Part shown: piece after piece, positions 46,405-55,715 of the stretch | Position numbering within the stretch: position 1 is the stretch's first letter | Layout: each line of letters opens with the position of its first letter | Assembly: GCF_001598035.1 (NCBI RefSeq) | Contig: NZ_CP014835.1 | Coordinates: 682,001 to 746,000, forward strand | DNA length: 64,000 nt | Reading direction: 5' to 3' | DNA from: Streptococcus halotolerans | Lineage (GTDB): Bacteria > Bacillota > Bacilli > Lactobacillales > Streptococcaceae | The notes under the pieces: generated by a model | Database searches by the model: none | Told to the model about the DNA's origin: nothing | What the model saw: the letters and a program-made list of their open reading frames with translations, nothing else | Made by a program: the position numbers and the translations under genes

Positions 46405-47572
46405 CTTCAGCATTCTCCTCTAAAAAATCAGCCTTGTATAGACCACTAACCACTTTATACCATTCAAAAACTTCAATAGCCACCACTTTGACTGAAGCAT
46501 AGATAGGGATGGCCAAGAAAACGCCCAAAACACCAAATAAGGTACCTGCTGTTAACAGGACAAATAAAATCGTAATCGGATGGATTTGCAACTTACTACC
46601 AATCACTAGCGGAGTGACAAAACGCCCCTCGATCGTTTGTTCAATGGTAAAAACAATGATACACTTGACCACCATGGCAGGACCAGCTACAAAGGCTAGT
46701 ATAAAAACTGGAATCATGGCTACAAAACTTCCTAAATAAGGAATAAGGTTTAAGAAACCAGCAATAATCCCCAACGTCACGCCAAAATTAAGCCCGATAA
46801 TGCTGAACATAATGGAAAAAAGAATGGCTACGACAATGGAAACCAGTACTTGTCCTTGAACATAACTTGATAATTGTTGGTTGACTTTTGTCATCACACG
46901 CCGTGTCGGTACTCGTAATTTTGGAGGTAAAAACTGTGACACATAATATTTTAAACGATCACCATCTCTTAGTAAATAAAAGAGAATAAACGGTGAAATC
47001 ATAATGGCCACAGCTACTCGAGCCACGGTAGAGGCAAAATCACCTGCCCATGTGACTGCTGACTTGGACAAAGATTGAGCATAATTGATAGCACTATCAG
47101 AAAAATTATTGATTATTTTCTGTAATTCAATATTGTAATGATTTAATTGACGATCAGTTAGAAGATTAGTCATCTGTCTTTCGATGTCTTCTATATAGTC
47201 AGGTAAATTATTGGCAAAGTTAGTCAGTTGGGTTTCAATAGATGGCACCAGCACTGCCACTCCCCAAATTAAAAGTGCAATAACAATCACAAAAACAAGA
47301 GCAATAGCTAGCGTTCGCTTCAGATGCAGCTTATACTCGAAGAAATCTACAAAAGGCTTTAACAGGTAATACAGCAGTGCTGAAATAATAATGGGTAACA
47401 TGATGACTGTTAAAAAAGCAACTACTGGCTCAAATAAATGTGCTATCTTAGTAAAGACAAACACATTTAAAAACAGTAAAAGGCTTATCAATAGGACCAT
47501 GGCACCCTTATTGTTTAAGAACCATTTAAAAAACCAACTTAGGCTTATTTTTTTCTCTTCAGAGTGATTCAT
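46394..47572 (-). CDS. AI-2E family (PerM-like) membrane protein
   Basis: 392 residues with about eight membrane segments. N-terminal pairs of helices (about 20-95) are followed by an extracytoplasmic stretch (about 120-190) and the family signature region AGFLNLIPYLGSFVAMIPV. Family members include proposed autoinducer-2 exporters and Na+/H+ antiporters; a substrate cannot be assigned. ATG at 47572 follows AAAGGAGG with a 4-nt spacer; the open frame extends to 47599 inside the NUDIX gene and is rejected. It is the middle gene of NUDIX - AI-2E - TPR. Confidence 0.88.
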   Translation of the reverse strand: MNHSEEKKISLSWFFKWFLNNKGAMVLLISLLLFLNVFVFTKIAHLFEPVVAFLTVIMLPIIISALLYYLLKPFVDFFEYKLHLKRTLAIALVFVIVIALLIWGVAVLVPSIETQLTNFANNLPDYIEDIERQMTNLLTDRQLNHYNIELQKIINNFSDSAINYAQSLSKSAVTWAGDFASTVARVAVAIMISPFILFYLLRDGDRLKYYVSQFLPPKLRVPTRRVMTKVNQQLSSYVQGQVLVSIVVAILFSIMFSIIGLNFGVTLGIIAGFLNLIPYLGSFVAMIPVFILAFVAGPAMVVKCIIVFTIEQTIEGRFVTPLVIGSKLQIHPITILFVLLTAGTLFGVLGVFLAIPIYASVKVVAIEVFEWYKVVSGLYKADFLEENAEDVE

Positions 47573-47582
47573 CTTGCCTCCT

Positions 47583-48068
47583 TTAGGTTGTTTTGTCATA
47601 AAAGGTTACATCTTGGTCAATCAAAACATTATTTTCATAGGTGAACTTGGCTGAGAAAAAAGGAACGTCTTCTAGAATCCACTTGAACATGAGATAATCT
47701 CCTTCCCATGTTGGCTTGTCTAGAACTTTATCGTAAGGCACCCACTCCAAGGTCCCTTCTCTTGACGCTTCATCTGAGATAAGCTGTCCTTCAAAATCTG
47801 TGATTTTATAAACGTAGGTATACCAATCATGGCCAGGGGTAAAGTTTGGAAAGGTAATTATTCCACGAAAATCCATTTCCTTAACGGTTAAATGGGTTTC
47901 TTCTAAAATTTCACGAATAGCACATTCTTCAGGAGATTCCCCAGCTTCTAATTTCCCTCCCACAGAAATCCACTTGCCTTCGTGAACGTCATTTTCTTTT
48001 TTATTTCGGTGCATGAGCAAGAGCTCTTGACCGTTATCAATGTAGCAAATAGTTGCCAACTTAGTCAT
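47583..48068 (-). CDS. NUDIX hydrolase (MutX/8-oxo-dGTPase-like)
   Basis: 161 residues with the Nudix box GGKLEAGESPEECAIREILEE (about 37-57), metal-binding Glu residues intact; the Gly of the last EExG is replaced by His. The early MLHRNK-like segment LLLMHRNKKENDVHEGKW matches MutT/MutX enzymes that sanitise 8-oxo-dGTP. Function as MutX is likely but not certain. RBS GAGGTGG precedes the ATG; -10 TATAAT lies at 48096-48101. It leads the three-gene operon. Confidence 0.85.
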   Translation of the reverse strand: MTKLATICYIDNGQELLLMHRNKKENDVHEGKWISVGGKLEAGESPEECAIREILEETHLTVKEMDFRGIITFPNFTPGHDWYTYVYKITDFEGQLISDEASREGTLEWVPYDKVLDKPTWEGDYLMFKWILEDVPFFSAKFTYENNVLIDQDVTFYDKTT

Positions 48069-48095
48069 TTAACCACCTCTTTCATTTATCTAACT

Positions 48096-48101
48096 ATTAT
48101 A
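48096..48101 (-). promoter_or_regulatory. -10 box of the NUDIX operon promoter
   Basis: Minus strand TATAAT 27 nt before the NUDIX ATG. It is divergent from and adjacent to the plus-strand -10 at 48125-48130. Confidence 0.55.
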
Positions 48102-48121
48102 TCAAGTTATCTTCTAAAATG

Positions 48122-48130
48122 TGCTATAAT
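48122..48130 (+). promoter_or_regulatory. Extended -10 promoter of the lactonase remnant
   Basis: TGCTATAAT about 40 nt before the remnant ATG. It is still intact and could now drive the downstream 63-aa gene. Confidence 0.6.
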
Positions 48131-48169
48131 TTCTTCAAGAACTAAAAAATCACAGAGGACCTTTTTCAT

Positions 48170-48248
48170 ATGCTCCATTCACTCTATTTTGGAACTTATA
48201 CCAACCGACTTTCATGTCCCCGAATGTATGTGTCTCTTATTCAAATAA
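48170..48248 (+). pseudogene. Scar of a lactonase (6-phosphogluconolactonase-like) gene
   Basis: A start with RBS AGAGGA encodes MLHSLYFGTYTNRLS, which matches the N-terminus of the lactonase beta-propeller family (YFGTYTxRxSxGIY). Within about 15 codons, in another frame, comes DFHVPECMCLLFK followed by TAA, which resembles the family C-terminus (VPEGVCVxF). The sequence therefore looks like the two ends of a gene of about 1 kb joined by an internal deletion. The family assignment rests on short matches. Confidence 0.55.
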
Positions 48249-48302
48249 TTGCTAAATCTACTATAAAATGGTTTAATGAACATAGAAAAGAGGTATTTAT
48301 TT

Positions 48303-48494
48303 ATGAAACCACAAGAATTATTTGACCAAGTAAAAGAAATGATCGCCAAAAAAGATTTTTCAGAAGCAAAAAACTTTATCGAAGATCATAAAGACGATTT
48401 AGGACAATATTTCGATAAAGCTAAAGCACTAGTTGAAAACTCTGACGCCGTTAGTGGTGTCGTTGACAAAGTGAAAAATATCTTTGGCAAATAA
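48303..48494 (+). CDS. Small conserved hypothetical protein (63 aa)
   Basis: The 63-residue product MKPQELFDQVKEMIAKKDF... is an amphipathic, highly charged helical protein ending VVDKVKNIFGK, with no signal or membrane segment. ATG at 48303 has AGAGG 9 nt upstream; the open frame begins 9 codons earlier without an RBS. I know similar short streptococcal hypotheticals, but no function. It may be transcribed from the old lactonase promoter. A long terminator-like stem follows. Confidence 0.75.
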   Translation: MKPQELFDQVKEMIAKKDFSEAKNFIEDHKDDLGQYFDKAKALVENSDAVSGVVDKVKNIFGK

Positions 48495-48501
48495 AAAGGT
48501 T

Positions 48502-48582
48502 GGAACACTGAATGATTCCTAAAGGTAGATAGCTATATCTAATCTTACAGGGGTCGCTCAAAGTGTTCCTCCTCTTTTTTTT
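48502..48582 (+). terminator. Long-loop terminator after the 63-aa gene
   Basis: GGAACACT / AGTGTTCC flank about 52 nt and are followed, after CCTCCTC, by T9. The inner segment can fold further (AGATAGCTATATCT). Confidence 0.65.
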
Positions 48583-48812
48583 TATAATTACCATTATCTT
48601 CCTGACAAAGTTATTCATCAGTTATAATCCCAGATATCCGTTACAAAAGGAAGCCTAGTCAAGCTTCGTCCTTTGTAAACATCGTAGCTTAAATGCCGAG
48701 ACATATATCACTTTATTTTCTATAACATCTTCCCAACGAGGAATCTCTTGTAAAAAATGAAGTTCTAGTGGCGTATTTGCTATAGACTAAAAACATTCAG
48801 AATACGTGCAAG

Positions 48813-48918
48813 TATAGTCTTTTGAATTAAGATTATGACATCTTTGCTTTCGCCTTACCCTACTCAATTGCTGCCCGTATCTCAGTTCTTTGTCTCAAAG
48901 TTAATTCATTCGACTATA
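48813..48918 (+). mobile_element. 106-bp MITE-like repeat, copy 1
   Basis: It begins TATAGTCTTTTGAATTAA and ends TTAATTCATTCGACTATA, imperfect 18-bp terminal inverted repeats flanked by TA. An inverted copy of exactly the same length lies at 62250-62355, sharing long identical blocks such as GCTTTCGCCTT, CATCTCAGTTCTTTGTCTC (GTATCTCAG here) and CCCTACTCAA. It is non-coding. Size and TA ends recall the pneumococcal RUP elements mobilised by IS630-type transposases. Confidence 0.75.
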
Positions 48919-48968
48919 GTAAAACGTTCCAGAGTCAGCTTGACCCTGGAACGTTTTTAATATGCTCC

Positions 48969-48984
48969 GTTATTGGGCGCTTAC
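48969..48984. repeat. IS-end-like sequence, copy 2
   Basis: GTTATTGGGCGCTTAC, 14/16 identical to 31965-31980; the reverse complement starts GTAAGCGCC, as in IS66-group terminal repeats. No transposase gene remains beside it. Confidence 0.5.
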
Positions 48985-49007
48985 GATAAGTCATCTATTT
49001 TTGCACT

Positions 49008-49072
49008 AAAAAAGTTCTATAACCTCTGCGGTGGTTTACCCACCACAGAAATGATAGAACTCTAGTTTTTTT
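49008..49072. terminator. Terminator of the rml operon
   Basis: Long stem AGTTCTAT...GCGGTGGT / ACCCACCAC...ATAGAACT with A and T tracts on both sides, immediately after the rfbB stop. Confidence 0.9.
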
Positions 49073-49076
49073 GCAG

Positions 49077-50165
<1,089 letters not shown>

Positions 50166-50652
50166 TTATTTCTTTAAAACTGCTTTCAAATAAGCGATTT
50201 TAGCAAAGTCTTTTTGATGATTCTTATCATTACGATAACTGTATTTAGAAATGCTTAGTAGATGTTCAAGTATTGGTCTAAAGTAGGCAAATAAAGCGGA
50301 CATCGCCATCTTTTACCTCCTCTAATGCTTCTAGTGGAACACCTGCAAAAGCCGGAAGTGAATGAAGACCACCGAATTCGACTGAACAACCTTCCTTTTG
50401 GAATTCATGATCGTGACGCTCTACCAAGGTATAATCTAGTTGTTCCATCATCGCAATCGATTCCGTTGCCCGATAAATTCGCTCTTCGTCGGGGGCTTTC
50501 CAGCCTCTAGAGTCACTGGGAACGTGACTATCCAAATCATGAGCCTCCCAGCTTCTCCCTGTTTGCTGCTCTAGACCAACTGACCCCATTAAAAGAGGAA
50601 TAATTCCTAATTCATTTAAGGCTTGCGCAATCTCTAAAAAACGCTAATACAT
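50166..50652 (-). pseudogene. Broken nucleotidyltransferase-like gene inside the rml cluster
   Basis: Begins ATG TAT TAG directly after the rfbC stop, then reads RFLEIAQALNELGIIPLLMGSVGLE and HDLDSHVPSDSRGW in frame, the look of a small nucleotidyltransferase-type protein. Two lesions are seen: a stop at codon 3 and a frameshift near 50290, after which the next frame carries SKYSYRNDKNHQKDFAKIAY and a natural stop at 50166. A 103-codon internal ORF (50278-50589) with no RBS remains. Family assignment is tentative, but the decay is clear from continuity across frames. Confidence 0.65.
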
Positions 50653-50653
50653 C

Positions 50654-51247
50654 TTATAAATCTTCTTTTTTCAATGGCTTAACATCCTTGAGCATTGGGT
50701 GATTCTTATCAGCCTCAGATACTTCTGCTGCCTCAAGATTTTCCCATTTGATGCCCAAACTTGGATCGGCATAGTTGACAAAAGCGTATTTTGGTTTTAA
50801 TTCCAAGGCCCAGTAGTCATTTACCAAGTAACTGTAAGACACCTTGTCTGACAAAACTTGAAAGCCGTTTGCCACACCGCGAGGAACAAAGATTCCTTTT
50901 GAAGCATCAATAATCGTTTGGTAGACGTTACCAAAAGTCTCGCCCTCACGCAAATCAACCCAAGAACCTAATACTTTTCCTTCATCTGCAACAGAAATGT
51001 ACTTATCCCATGGCTCTGCATGAAGACCACGAAGAACATTTTTGCGCGAAAAAGAAACATTATTTTGGAGTTTTCCTTCCGCAAAGAAACTTTCTGGAAA
51101 TCCTAAGGGCAGCATCTTTTCTTTTTGAAAATTCTCCTTAAACCAGCCACGATTGTCACCATGAACAGGAATGTCAAATTCTAACATGCCAGGGATTGCA
51201 TCAATCTTTCTAGCTGATAAGGTTTTACCAAAAAAATTCTCTGTCAT
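50654..51247 (-). CDS. rfbC: dTDP-4-dehydrorhamnose 3,5-epimerase (RmlC)
   Basis: Third step of dTDP-rhamnose synthesis. A 197-residue cupin: DNRGWFKENFQKEKM near 31-45, catalytic-His segment VLRGLHAEPWDKYI, and FVPRGVANGFQVLSD. This is the Gram-positive long form of RmlC. Its ATG overlaps the rfbA stop (TAATG). The broken gene starts 1 nt after its stop, so the cluster is one transcript. Confidence 0.95.
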   Translation of the reverse strand: MTENFFGKTLSARKIDAIPGMLEFDIPVHGDNRGWFKENFQKEKMLPLGFPESFFAEGKLQNNVSFSRKNVLRGLHAEPWDKYISVADEGKVLGSWVDLREGETFGNVYQTIIDASKGIFVPRGVANGFQVLSDKVSYSYLVNDYWALELKPKYAFVNYADPSLGIKWENLEAAEVSEADKNHPMLKDVKPLKKEDL

Positions 51248-52116
51248 TATGCCTCTCCAATCAGACGGAGCAAGTATTGCCCGTATTCATTTTTCTTCAA
51301 AGGTTGAGCAAGCTCATAGACTTGTTCCTTACTGATATAACCCATGCGATAGGCAATTTCTTCAAGATTGGCTACTTGAACATTTTGCAGCCGCTGAACG
51401 GTCTCAATATACTGACTTGCTTCAAGAAGCGACTCATGTGTACCAGTATCCAACCATGCGAAACCACGGCCCATCAACTCGACTGATAGGTCCCCGCGAT
51501 CAAGGTAAGCTTTGTTAACATCAGTAATTTCTAATTCACCACGAGGTGAGGGTTTGATATTTTTAGCGATGTCAACAACATCGTTGTCATAAAAGTAAAG
51601 TCCTGTAACCGCAAAGTTTGACTTTGGCTCCTCAGGCTTTTCTTCGATGGAAACGGCATTCATATCCTCATCGAACTCAACAACTCCAAAACGTTCTGGG
51701 TCTTTAACTTGGTAACCAAATACGGTTGCTCCTGATTTTTTGGCAGCAGCTCGTTGAAGCATTTTGGTTAAACCATTTCCGTGATAGATATTGTCTCCCA
51801 ATACTAAGGCAACATTGTCATCACCAATAAACTCTTCTCCAATGATAAAGGCTTGGGCCAAGCCATCTGGACTTGGTTGTTCAGCATATTCTAAACGAAT
51901 TCCTAACTCTGAACCATCGCCTAGAAGCTCACGAAAACGTGGCAAATCTTGCGGAGTTGAAATCACCAAAATATCTTTAATTCCAGCCAACATCAAGGTT
52001 GATAAGGGATAAAAAATCATTGGCTTGTCATAAATGGGCATGAGCTGTTTTGAAGCAGCACGCGTTAAAGGATACAAACGTGTTCCTGAACCGCCAGCAA
52101 GAATAATACCTTTCAT
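51247..52116 (-). CDS. rfbA: Glucose-1-phosphate thymidylyltransferase (RmlA)
   Basis: First step of dTDP-rhamnose synthesis. 289 residues with the nucleotide-binding [11 protein letters not shown] (about 8-18), [18 protein letters not shown], metal Asp in [10 protein letters not shown] and the closing [14 protein letters not shown] motif ([14 protein letters not shown]). Full length. GGAG 9 nt before the ATG. A good promoter overlaps the end of the upstream FAD gene, so rfbA leads the operon. Confidence 0.96.
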   Translation of the reverse strand: MKGIILAGGSGTRLYPLTRAASKQLMPIYDKPMIFYPLSTLMLAGIKDILVISTPQDLPRFRELLGDGSELGIRLEYAEQPSPDGLAQAFIIGEEFIGDDNVALVLGDNIYHGNGLTKMLQRAAAKKSGATVFGYQVKDPERFGVVEFDEDMNAVSIEEKPEEPKSNFAVTGLYFYDNDVVDIAKNIKPSPRGELEITDVNKAYLDRGDLSVELMGRGFAWLDTGTHESLLEASQYIETVQRLQNVQVANLEEIAYRMGYISKEQVYELAQPLKKNEYGQYLLRLIGEA

Positions 52117-52172
52117 ATTGAAGGACTCCTTTTTTATTAGGAAATTGCTTTTCCTTTATTAGTAATCGCTTT

Positions 52173-52202
52173 ATTGTATCATATTTTTATGTTATTTGTC
52201 AG
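52173..52202 (-). promoter_or_regulatory. rml operon promoter
   Basis: Minus strand CTGACA, 18-bp spacer, TACAAT with TGn extension; the -35 lies inside the last codons of the FAD oxidoreductase gene. Confidence 0.7.
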
Positions 52203-53301
52203 TTTTGACAGGATAGCCAATATAGTTAGAGGCTTTGTAATCATCTGCACGCAACCAAAACTCTTGATTTTTCAGCATAGCGACAAGTTCTCTGGCAATT
52301 AGAGGACCTGTGGTTAAACCAGATGAACCTAACCCACTGGCGACATAGACCCCTTCTAAATCAGGGACTTGACCATAAAAAGGTGAAAAATCACTGGTAT
52401 AAGCTCTGATGCCGATACGGTCACTTTTAGACACAGCCTCATCCACCTTAGGAAAGAAAACGCGGGCTTCTGCTTCTAAGCGATCCAGCACCTCTTTATC
52501 CACTGTTAAATCAAAGCCCTTATCATTCTCATGACTGGCTCCAACAGAAACCTTACCATTAACAAATGGAATCACATCCAGTTCACCTTCAGGCATAAAG
52601 ACAGGAAGGTTTTCCGTTTGATAATTTTCAAACTGGTAATCTAATAACTGACCTTTTTGTGGACGCACATCAACTTCATAGCCAAGCGGTTCCAACAGTT
52701 TCCCTAACCAGGCTCCCGTAGCAAGAATGACTCTATCAAACAGCTGGTCATCAATTTCATAGCCATTAGCTACCTTTGTCAAGGTAACTTCTTTACGGAT
52801 AACTGGGCAAGCTGAGGCTTGTAATAAGGTTTGTGTCAAAGCCGCACCATCCAATCGAGCCGCACCTGAAGCATAAAGCATTTGACCTTTAGTCTGTAAA
52901 TCTGGAAAGGCTGCTTTAACATCTTCTTCAGAAAGAATAGTCAGCTCACCAATTAAGGGTGACTCTTCGATACGACTATGCGCCAATTCATATAAATCTT
53001 GAAAATGTTCCGGTGTCTTTTTGTGAAGAAAAATACCAACTCGCTTATAAAAGGACGTATCAAACCCATCCTTTTCTAAATCAGAAACCATTTGCGGGTA
53101 AAAATCAGCTCCTAAGCGAGCCATTTTATACCAGGCCTTATTACGACGGCGTGAAAACCAAGGGCTAATAATCCCTGCAGCAGCCTTTGTCGCTTGACCC
53201 AGACCATGATCAAAAACAGTAAGTTCGATATCCTCTTCTTTTGATAAATAGTAGGCAGCAGTTGACCCCACTATGCCTGCACCGATAATAGCAACTTTCA
53301 T
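52192..53301 (-). CDS. FAD-dependent oxidoreductase (DAO/glycine oxidase-like)
   Basis: 369 residues of the DadA/ThiO family. The FAD-binding GAGIVGSTAAYYLS is at about 7-20, the central substrate domain has ARLDGAALTQTLL, and the C-terminal FAD contact is YVASGLGSSGLTTGP. It would oxidise a small amine or amino acid; the substrate is not clear. No thi genes adjoin. AAAGGA precedes the ATG. It lies in a run of same-strand genes with the ZIP transporter 21 nt upstream, so co-transcription is likely. Confidence 0.87.
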   Translation of the reverse strand: MKVAIIGAGIVGSTAAYYLSKEEDIELTVFDHGLGQATKAAAGIISPWFSRRRNKAWYKMARLGADFYPQMVSDLEKDGFDTSFYKRVGIFLHKKTPEHFQDLYELAHSRIEESPLIGELTILSEEDVKAAFPDLQTKGQMLYASGAARLDGAALTQTLLQASACPVIRKEVTLTKVANGYEIDDQLFDRVILATGAWLGKLLEPLGYEVDVRPQKGQLLDYQFENYQTENLPVFMPEGELDVIPFVNGKVSVGASHENDKGFDLTVDKEVLDRLEAEARVFFPKVDEAVSKSDRIGIRAYTSDFSPFYGQVPDLEGVYVASGLGSSGLTTGPLIARELVAMLKNQEFWLRADDYKASNYIGYPVKTDK

Positions 53302-53322
53302 TTTTTGTCCTTTCTAAGTGAC

Positions 53323-54147
53323 TCAACCCAGGGCCACATCCATAACCATCATGATCACAAAGCCCATCATCAAGCCGAGAGTGGCAATGTCAGTGTTGCC
53401 ATTGGTTTGAGATTCTGGAATCAACTCTTCTACTACAACAAAAATCATCGCCCCTGCCGCAAAAGACAAAGCATAAGGCAAAATGGGCATCATGGCAAGA
53501 ACCAGTGCTGCACCAAGGACAGCACCAATAGGTTCTACGATGGCTGACATAGAGCCTAAAAAAAAGGCACTTTTGCGACTTTTACCATCCGCTCGGATCG
53601 GGATAGAGAGAGCAGCTCCCTCAGGAATATTTTGCAGGCCAATCCCAACAGCTAGGCTGATAGCACCAACTAGAGCTGGGATGGTAAAATTACCCTGTCC
53701 CAAGGCGCCAAAAGTAACACCCACAGCTAAACCTTCTGGAATATTGTGTATGGTGATTGCTAAAAATAAGAGAGCTGTTTTGGATAATTTTTTTTCGGGC
53801 TGTAAGCCTTCGACATCTTCCATCTCTTTATCCAGATGCAAATGCGGTACCAAGGCATCAATTAAGCGGATAAAATAGCCACCTAAGAGAAAACCGACTG
53901 CCGCGGGAACAAAAGCCCACTTGCCATAGGAACTTTCAGCATAGGAAATTGAGGGCTCTAATAGCGACCAAAAAGAAGCCGCAATCATAACCCCTGCCGC
54001 AAATCCCATCATCACATCTAAGAGTTTACGACTGATACGTTTGAAGAAAAAAACGATGGCTGAACCCACAATAGTACAAAACCAAGTAAATAAACCAGCT
54101 AAGAAGGCCAGAAGAACGACATTTTGCGATGACATCCATTCAATCAT
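53323..54147 (-). CDS. ZIP-family metal transporter
   Basis: 274 residues with eight membrane helices and a His-bearing loop (HLHLDKEMEDVEG, about 98-110). The metal-pathway motifs HNIPEGLAVG (helix IV) and QNIPEGAALS (helix V) mark it as a ZupT-like importer of zinc or other divalent metals. RBS GAGGTGG lies about 5 nt before the ATG. It follows the nif3 gene by 9 nt, suggesting one transcript trmK-nif3-ZIP-FAD. Confidence 0.9.
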   Translation of the reverse strand: MIEWMSSQNVVLLAFLAGLFTWFCTIVGSAIVFFFKRISRKLLDVMMGFAAGVMIAASFWSLLEPSISYAESSYGKWAFVPAAVGFLLGGYFIRLIDALVPHLHLDKEMEDVEGLQPEKKLSKTALLFLAITIHNIPEGLAVGVTFGALGQGNFTIPALVGAISLAVGIGLQNIPEGAALSIPIRADGKSRKSAFFLGSMSAIVEPIGAVLGAALVLAMMPILPYALSFAAGAMIFVVVEELIPESQTNGNTDIATLGLMMGFVIMMVMDVALG

Positions 54148-54156
54148 AAGCCACCT

Positions 54157-54945
54157 CTACAAATGCGAGAAGGGATTGGTCGATGACTGACTTTCAAGCA
54201 CTTCCACATCCCAGTTTTCTTCCTGTTTCCACTGATTAAGCCGTTTAGCTATTTCAGAAATAAACAGCACTTCAATATGATGACCAGGATCAATCGCATA
54301 GAGCCCATCTGTCAGCATTTCTTGTGCCGTATGATAATATATATCACCAGTCACATACACATCTGCTCCTTTAGACAAGGCTTCTTGATAAAAAGATTGT
54401 CCTGAACCACCACAGATAGCGACTTTTGAAATTCTTGGATTTTGATGATCATAACGCACCAAACGAACACTATCTAATTCAAAAGTATTTTTGATTTTTT
54501 CGGCAAAATCCTCCAAAGATTGCTCGGATATATCACCAATCCTGCCAATGCCTACTGAATCTTCGGTTAATAGCAGAGGTTCCGTATTTTCAATCCCTAA
54601 CAGCTGACAAAACCAATCATTCAAGCCATCTGGAACAATATCGATATTAGTATGACTCACATAGACAGCAATATCATGTTTTACCAAATCCAAAAGAATA
54701 TCGCGTTGAGGGGATGAGACCAAGTCCTTGAGTCCTTTAAAAATAGGCGCGTGTTTGGTGATGATCAAATCAACCTCTTTAGCAATAGCTTCCGCCACTG
54801 TATTTTCACGCACATCAAGAGTCACCATAACTTTCTTGATTTCCCTATCCAAACTACCTATTTGAAGTCCAACTACATCACCTTCCATTGAAAGTTTAGG
54901 TGAACAATAAATGTCGTATCGATCTATTAATGTTTTAGCTAGCAT
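54157..54945 (-). CDS. Nif3-like dinuclear metal protein
   Basis: 262 residues of the Nif3/YqfO family, with metal-binding segments TKHAPIF (His near 64), [11 protein letters not shown] (about 96-106) and DPGHHIEV (about 218-225). Biochemical role is poorly known (GTP cyclohydrolase I type 2-like name only). ATG at 54945 has AGGAGG 9 nt upstream; an in-frame TTG two codons earlier is less likely. It overlaps the end of trmK by 11 nt, the conserved trmK-nif3 pairing of Firmicutes. Confidence 0.9.
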   Translation of the reverse strand: MLAKTLIDRYDIYCSPKLSMEGDVVGLQIGSLDREIKKVMVTLDVRENTVAEAIAKEVDLIITKHAPIFKGLKDLVSSPQRDILLDLVKHDIAVYVSHTNIDIVPDGLNDWFCQLLGIENTEPLLLTEDSVGIGRIGDISEQSLEDFAEKIKNTFELDSVRLVRYDHQNPRISKVAICGGSGQSFYQEALSKGADVYVTGDIYYHTAQEMLTDGLYAIDPGHHIEVLFISEIAKRLNQWKQEENWDVEVLESQSSTNPFSHL

Positions 54946-55621
54946 TTTCAATGACCTCCTTAATCTCTTTCATTTTAGTCATGAGAATCTCACGTTCTAT
55001 CTTTTTGTCTTCTGGTACAGAAGAATGAGCATAAGCTAACTTATCCCATTCTCTTTGCCACTTTTGCTTGAAAATAGTTGTTTTTTCTTTCAACAGATGT
55101 GGTCCAAATCTTAATTCACGACTAGTCAAGGTCATGCTGCCATGCTCTGCCACTATAATTTCATAGTATTTGTTATTTTCCGTCATGATGATTTCAGAGA
55201 CAATTTGAAAATCATTTTCCTGTAACCAATGTCGTAAATCATCTTCTCGGTTGTTTGGTTGTAAAATTAAGCGCTCAATGGCACGGAGTTTTTCTTTGCC
55301 CTCTTCTAAAATATCTGAAATCAGACGCCCACCCATTCCACAGATAGTGATAGTTGTGACCTGATCACTTGATTCAAACGCAGCTAAGCCATTGGCCAAA
55401 CGAACTTCAATCTTGTCTGATAAGTTGGATGACTGCACATTTTTGATAGCTGATTGATAAGGACCTTCTACCACCTCACCAGCAATAGCACGATTAATGA
55501 CGTTTTGTTCTAATAATGCTATGGGGAGATAGGCATGATCACTACCGACATCCAGTAAAACAGCGTCTTTAGGGACAAACTTAGCCACTTCTGCTAGTCG
55601 TTTTGATAATTGTATTTCCAT
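54935..55621 (-). CDS. trmK: TrmK, tRNA(adenine22-N1)-methyltransferase
   Basis: A 228-residue SAM-dependent enzyme that methylates A22 of tRNAs. It has SAM motif [13 protein letters not shown] (about 21-33), [14 protein letters not shown] (about 90-103) and LQPNNRE, followed by a C-terminal coiled region (about 165-225). The ATG at 55621 is family-consistent, but its best Shine-Dalgarno (AGAGGG) is 12 nt away. Extended -10 TGGTATAAT lies near 55660-55668. Confidence 0.92.
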   Translation of the reverse strand: MEIQLSKRLAEVAKFVPKDAVLLDVGSDHAYLPIALLEQNVINRAIAGEVVEGPYQSAIKNVQSSNLSDKIEVRLANGLAAFESSDQVTTITICGMGGRLISDILEEGKEKLRAIERLILQPNNREDDLRHWLQENDFQIVSEIIMTENNKYYEIIVAEHGSMTLTSRELRFGPHLLKEKTTIFKQKWQREWDKLAYAHSSVPEDKKIEREILMTKMKEIKEVIENAS

Positions 55622-55659
55622 TTGTTACATCGTCCCTCTTTCATTCTTACAATACTTCC

Positions 55660-55668
55660 ATTATACCA
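55660..55668 (-). promoter_or_regulatory. trmK operon promoter (extended -10)
   Basis: Minus strand TGGTATAAT, about 38 nt before the trmK ATG; just upstream is CCCA-cgct-TGGG-TGG-T6, which may terminate the padR-DUF2812 transcript. Confidence 0.55.
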
Positions 55669-55715
55669 AAAAACCACCCAAGCGTGGGCAGAGAATTGAG
55701 AGAATAATAGGCTTT

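Larger units (their letters stand above)
48583..49007. other. Gene-free mosaic of repeats
   Basis: 425 bp with no gene. From left to right: undefined sequence, a 106-bp MITE-like element (48813-48918), a 12-bp-stem hairpin (48921-48957, AAAACGTTCCAG / CTGGAACGTTTT) and an IS-end-like 16-mer (48969-48984). Confidence 0.6.
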
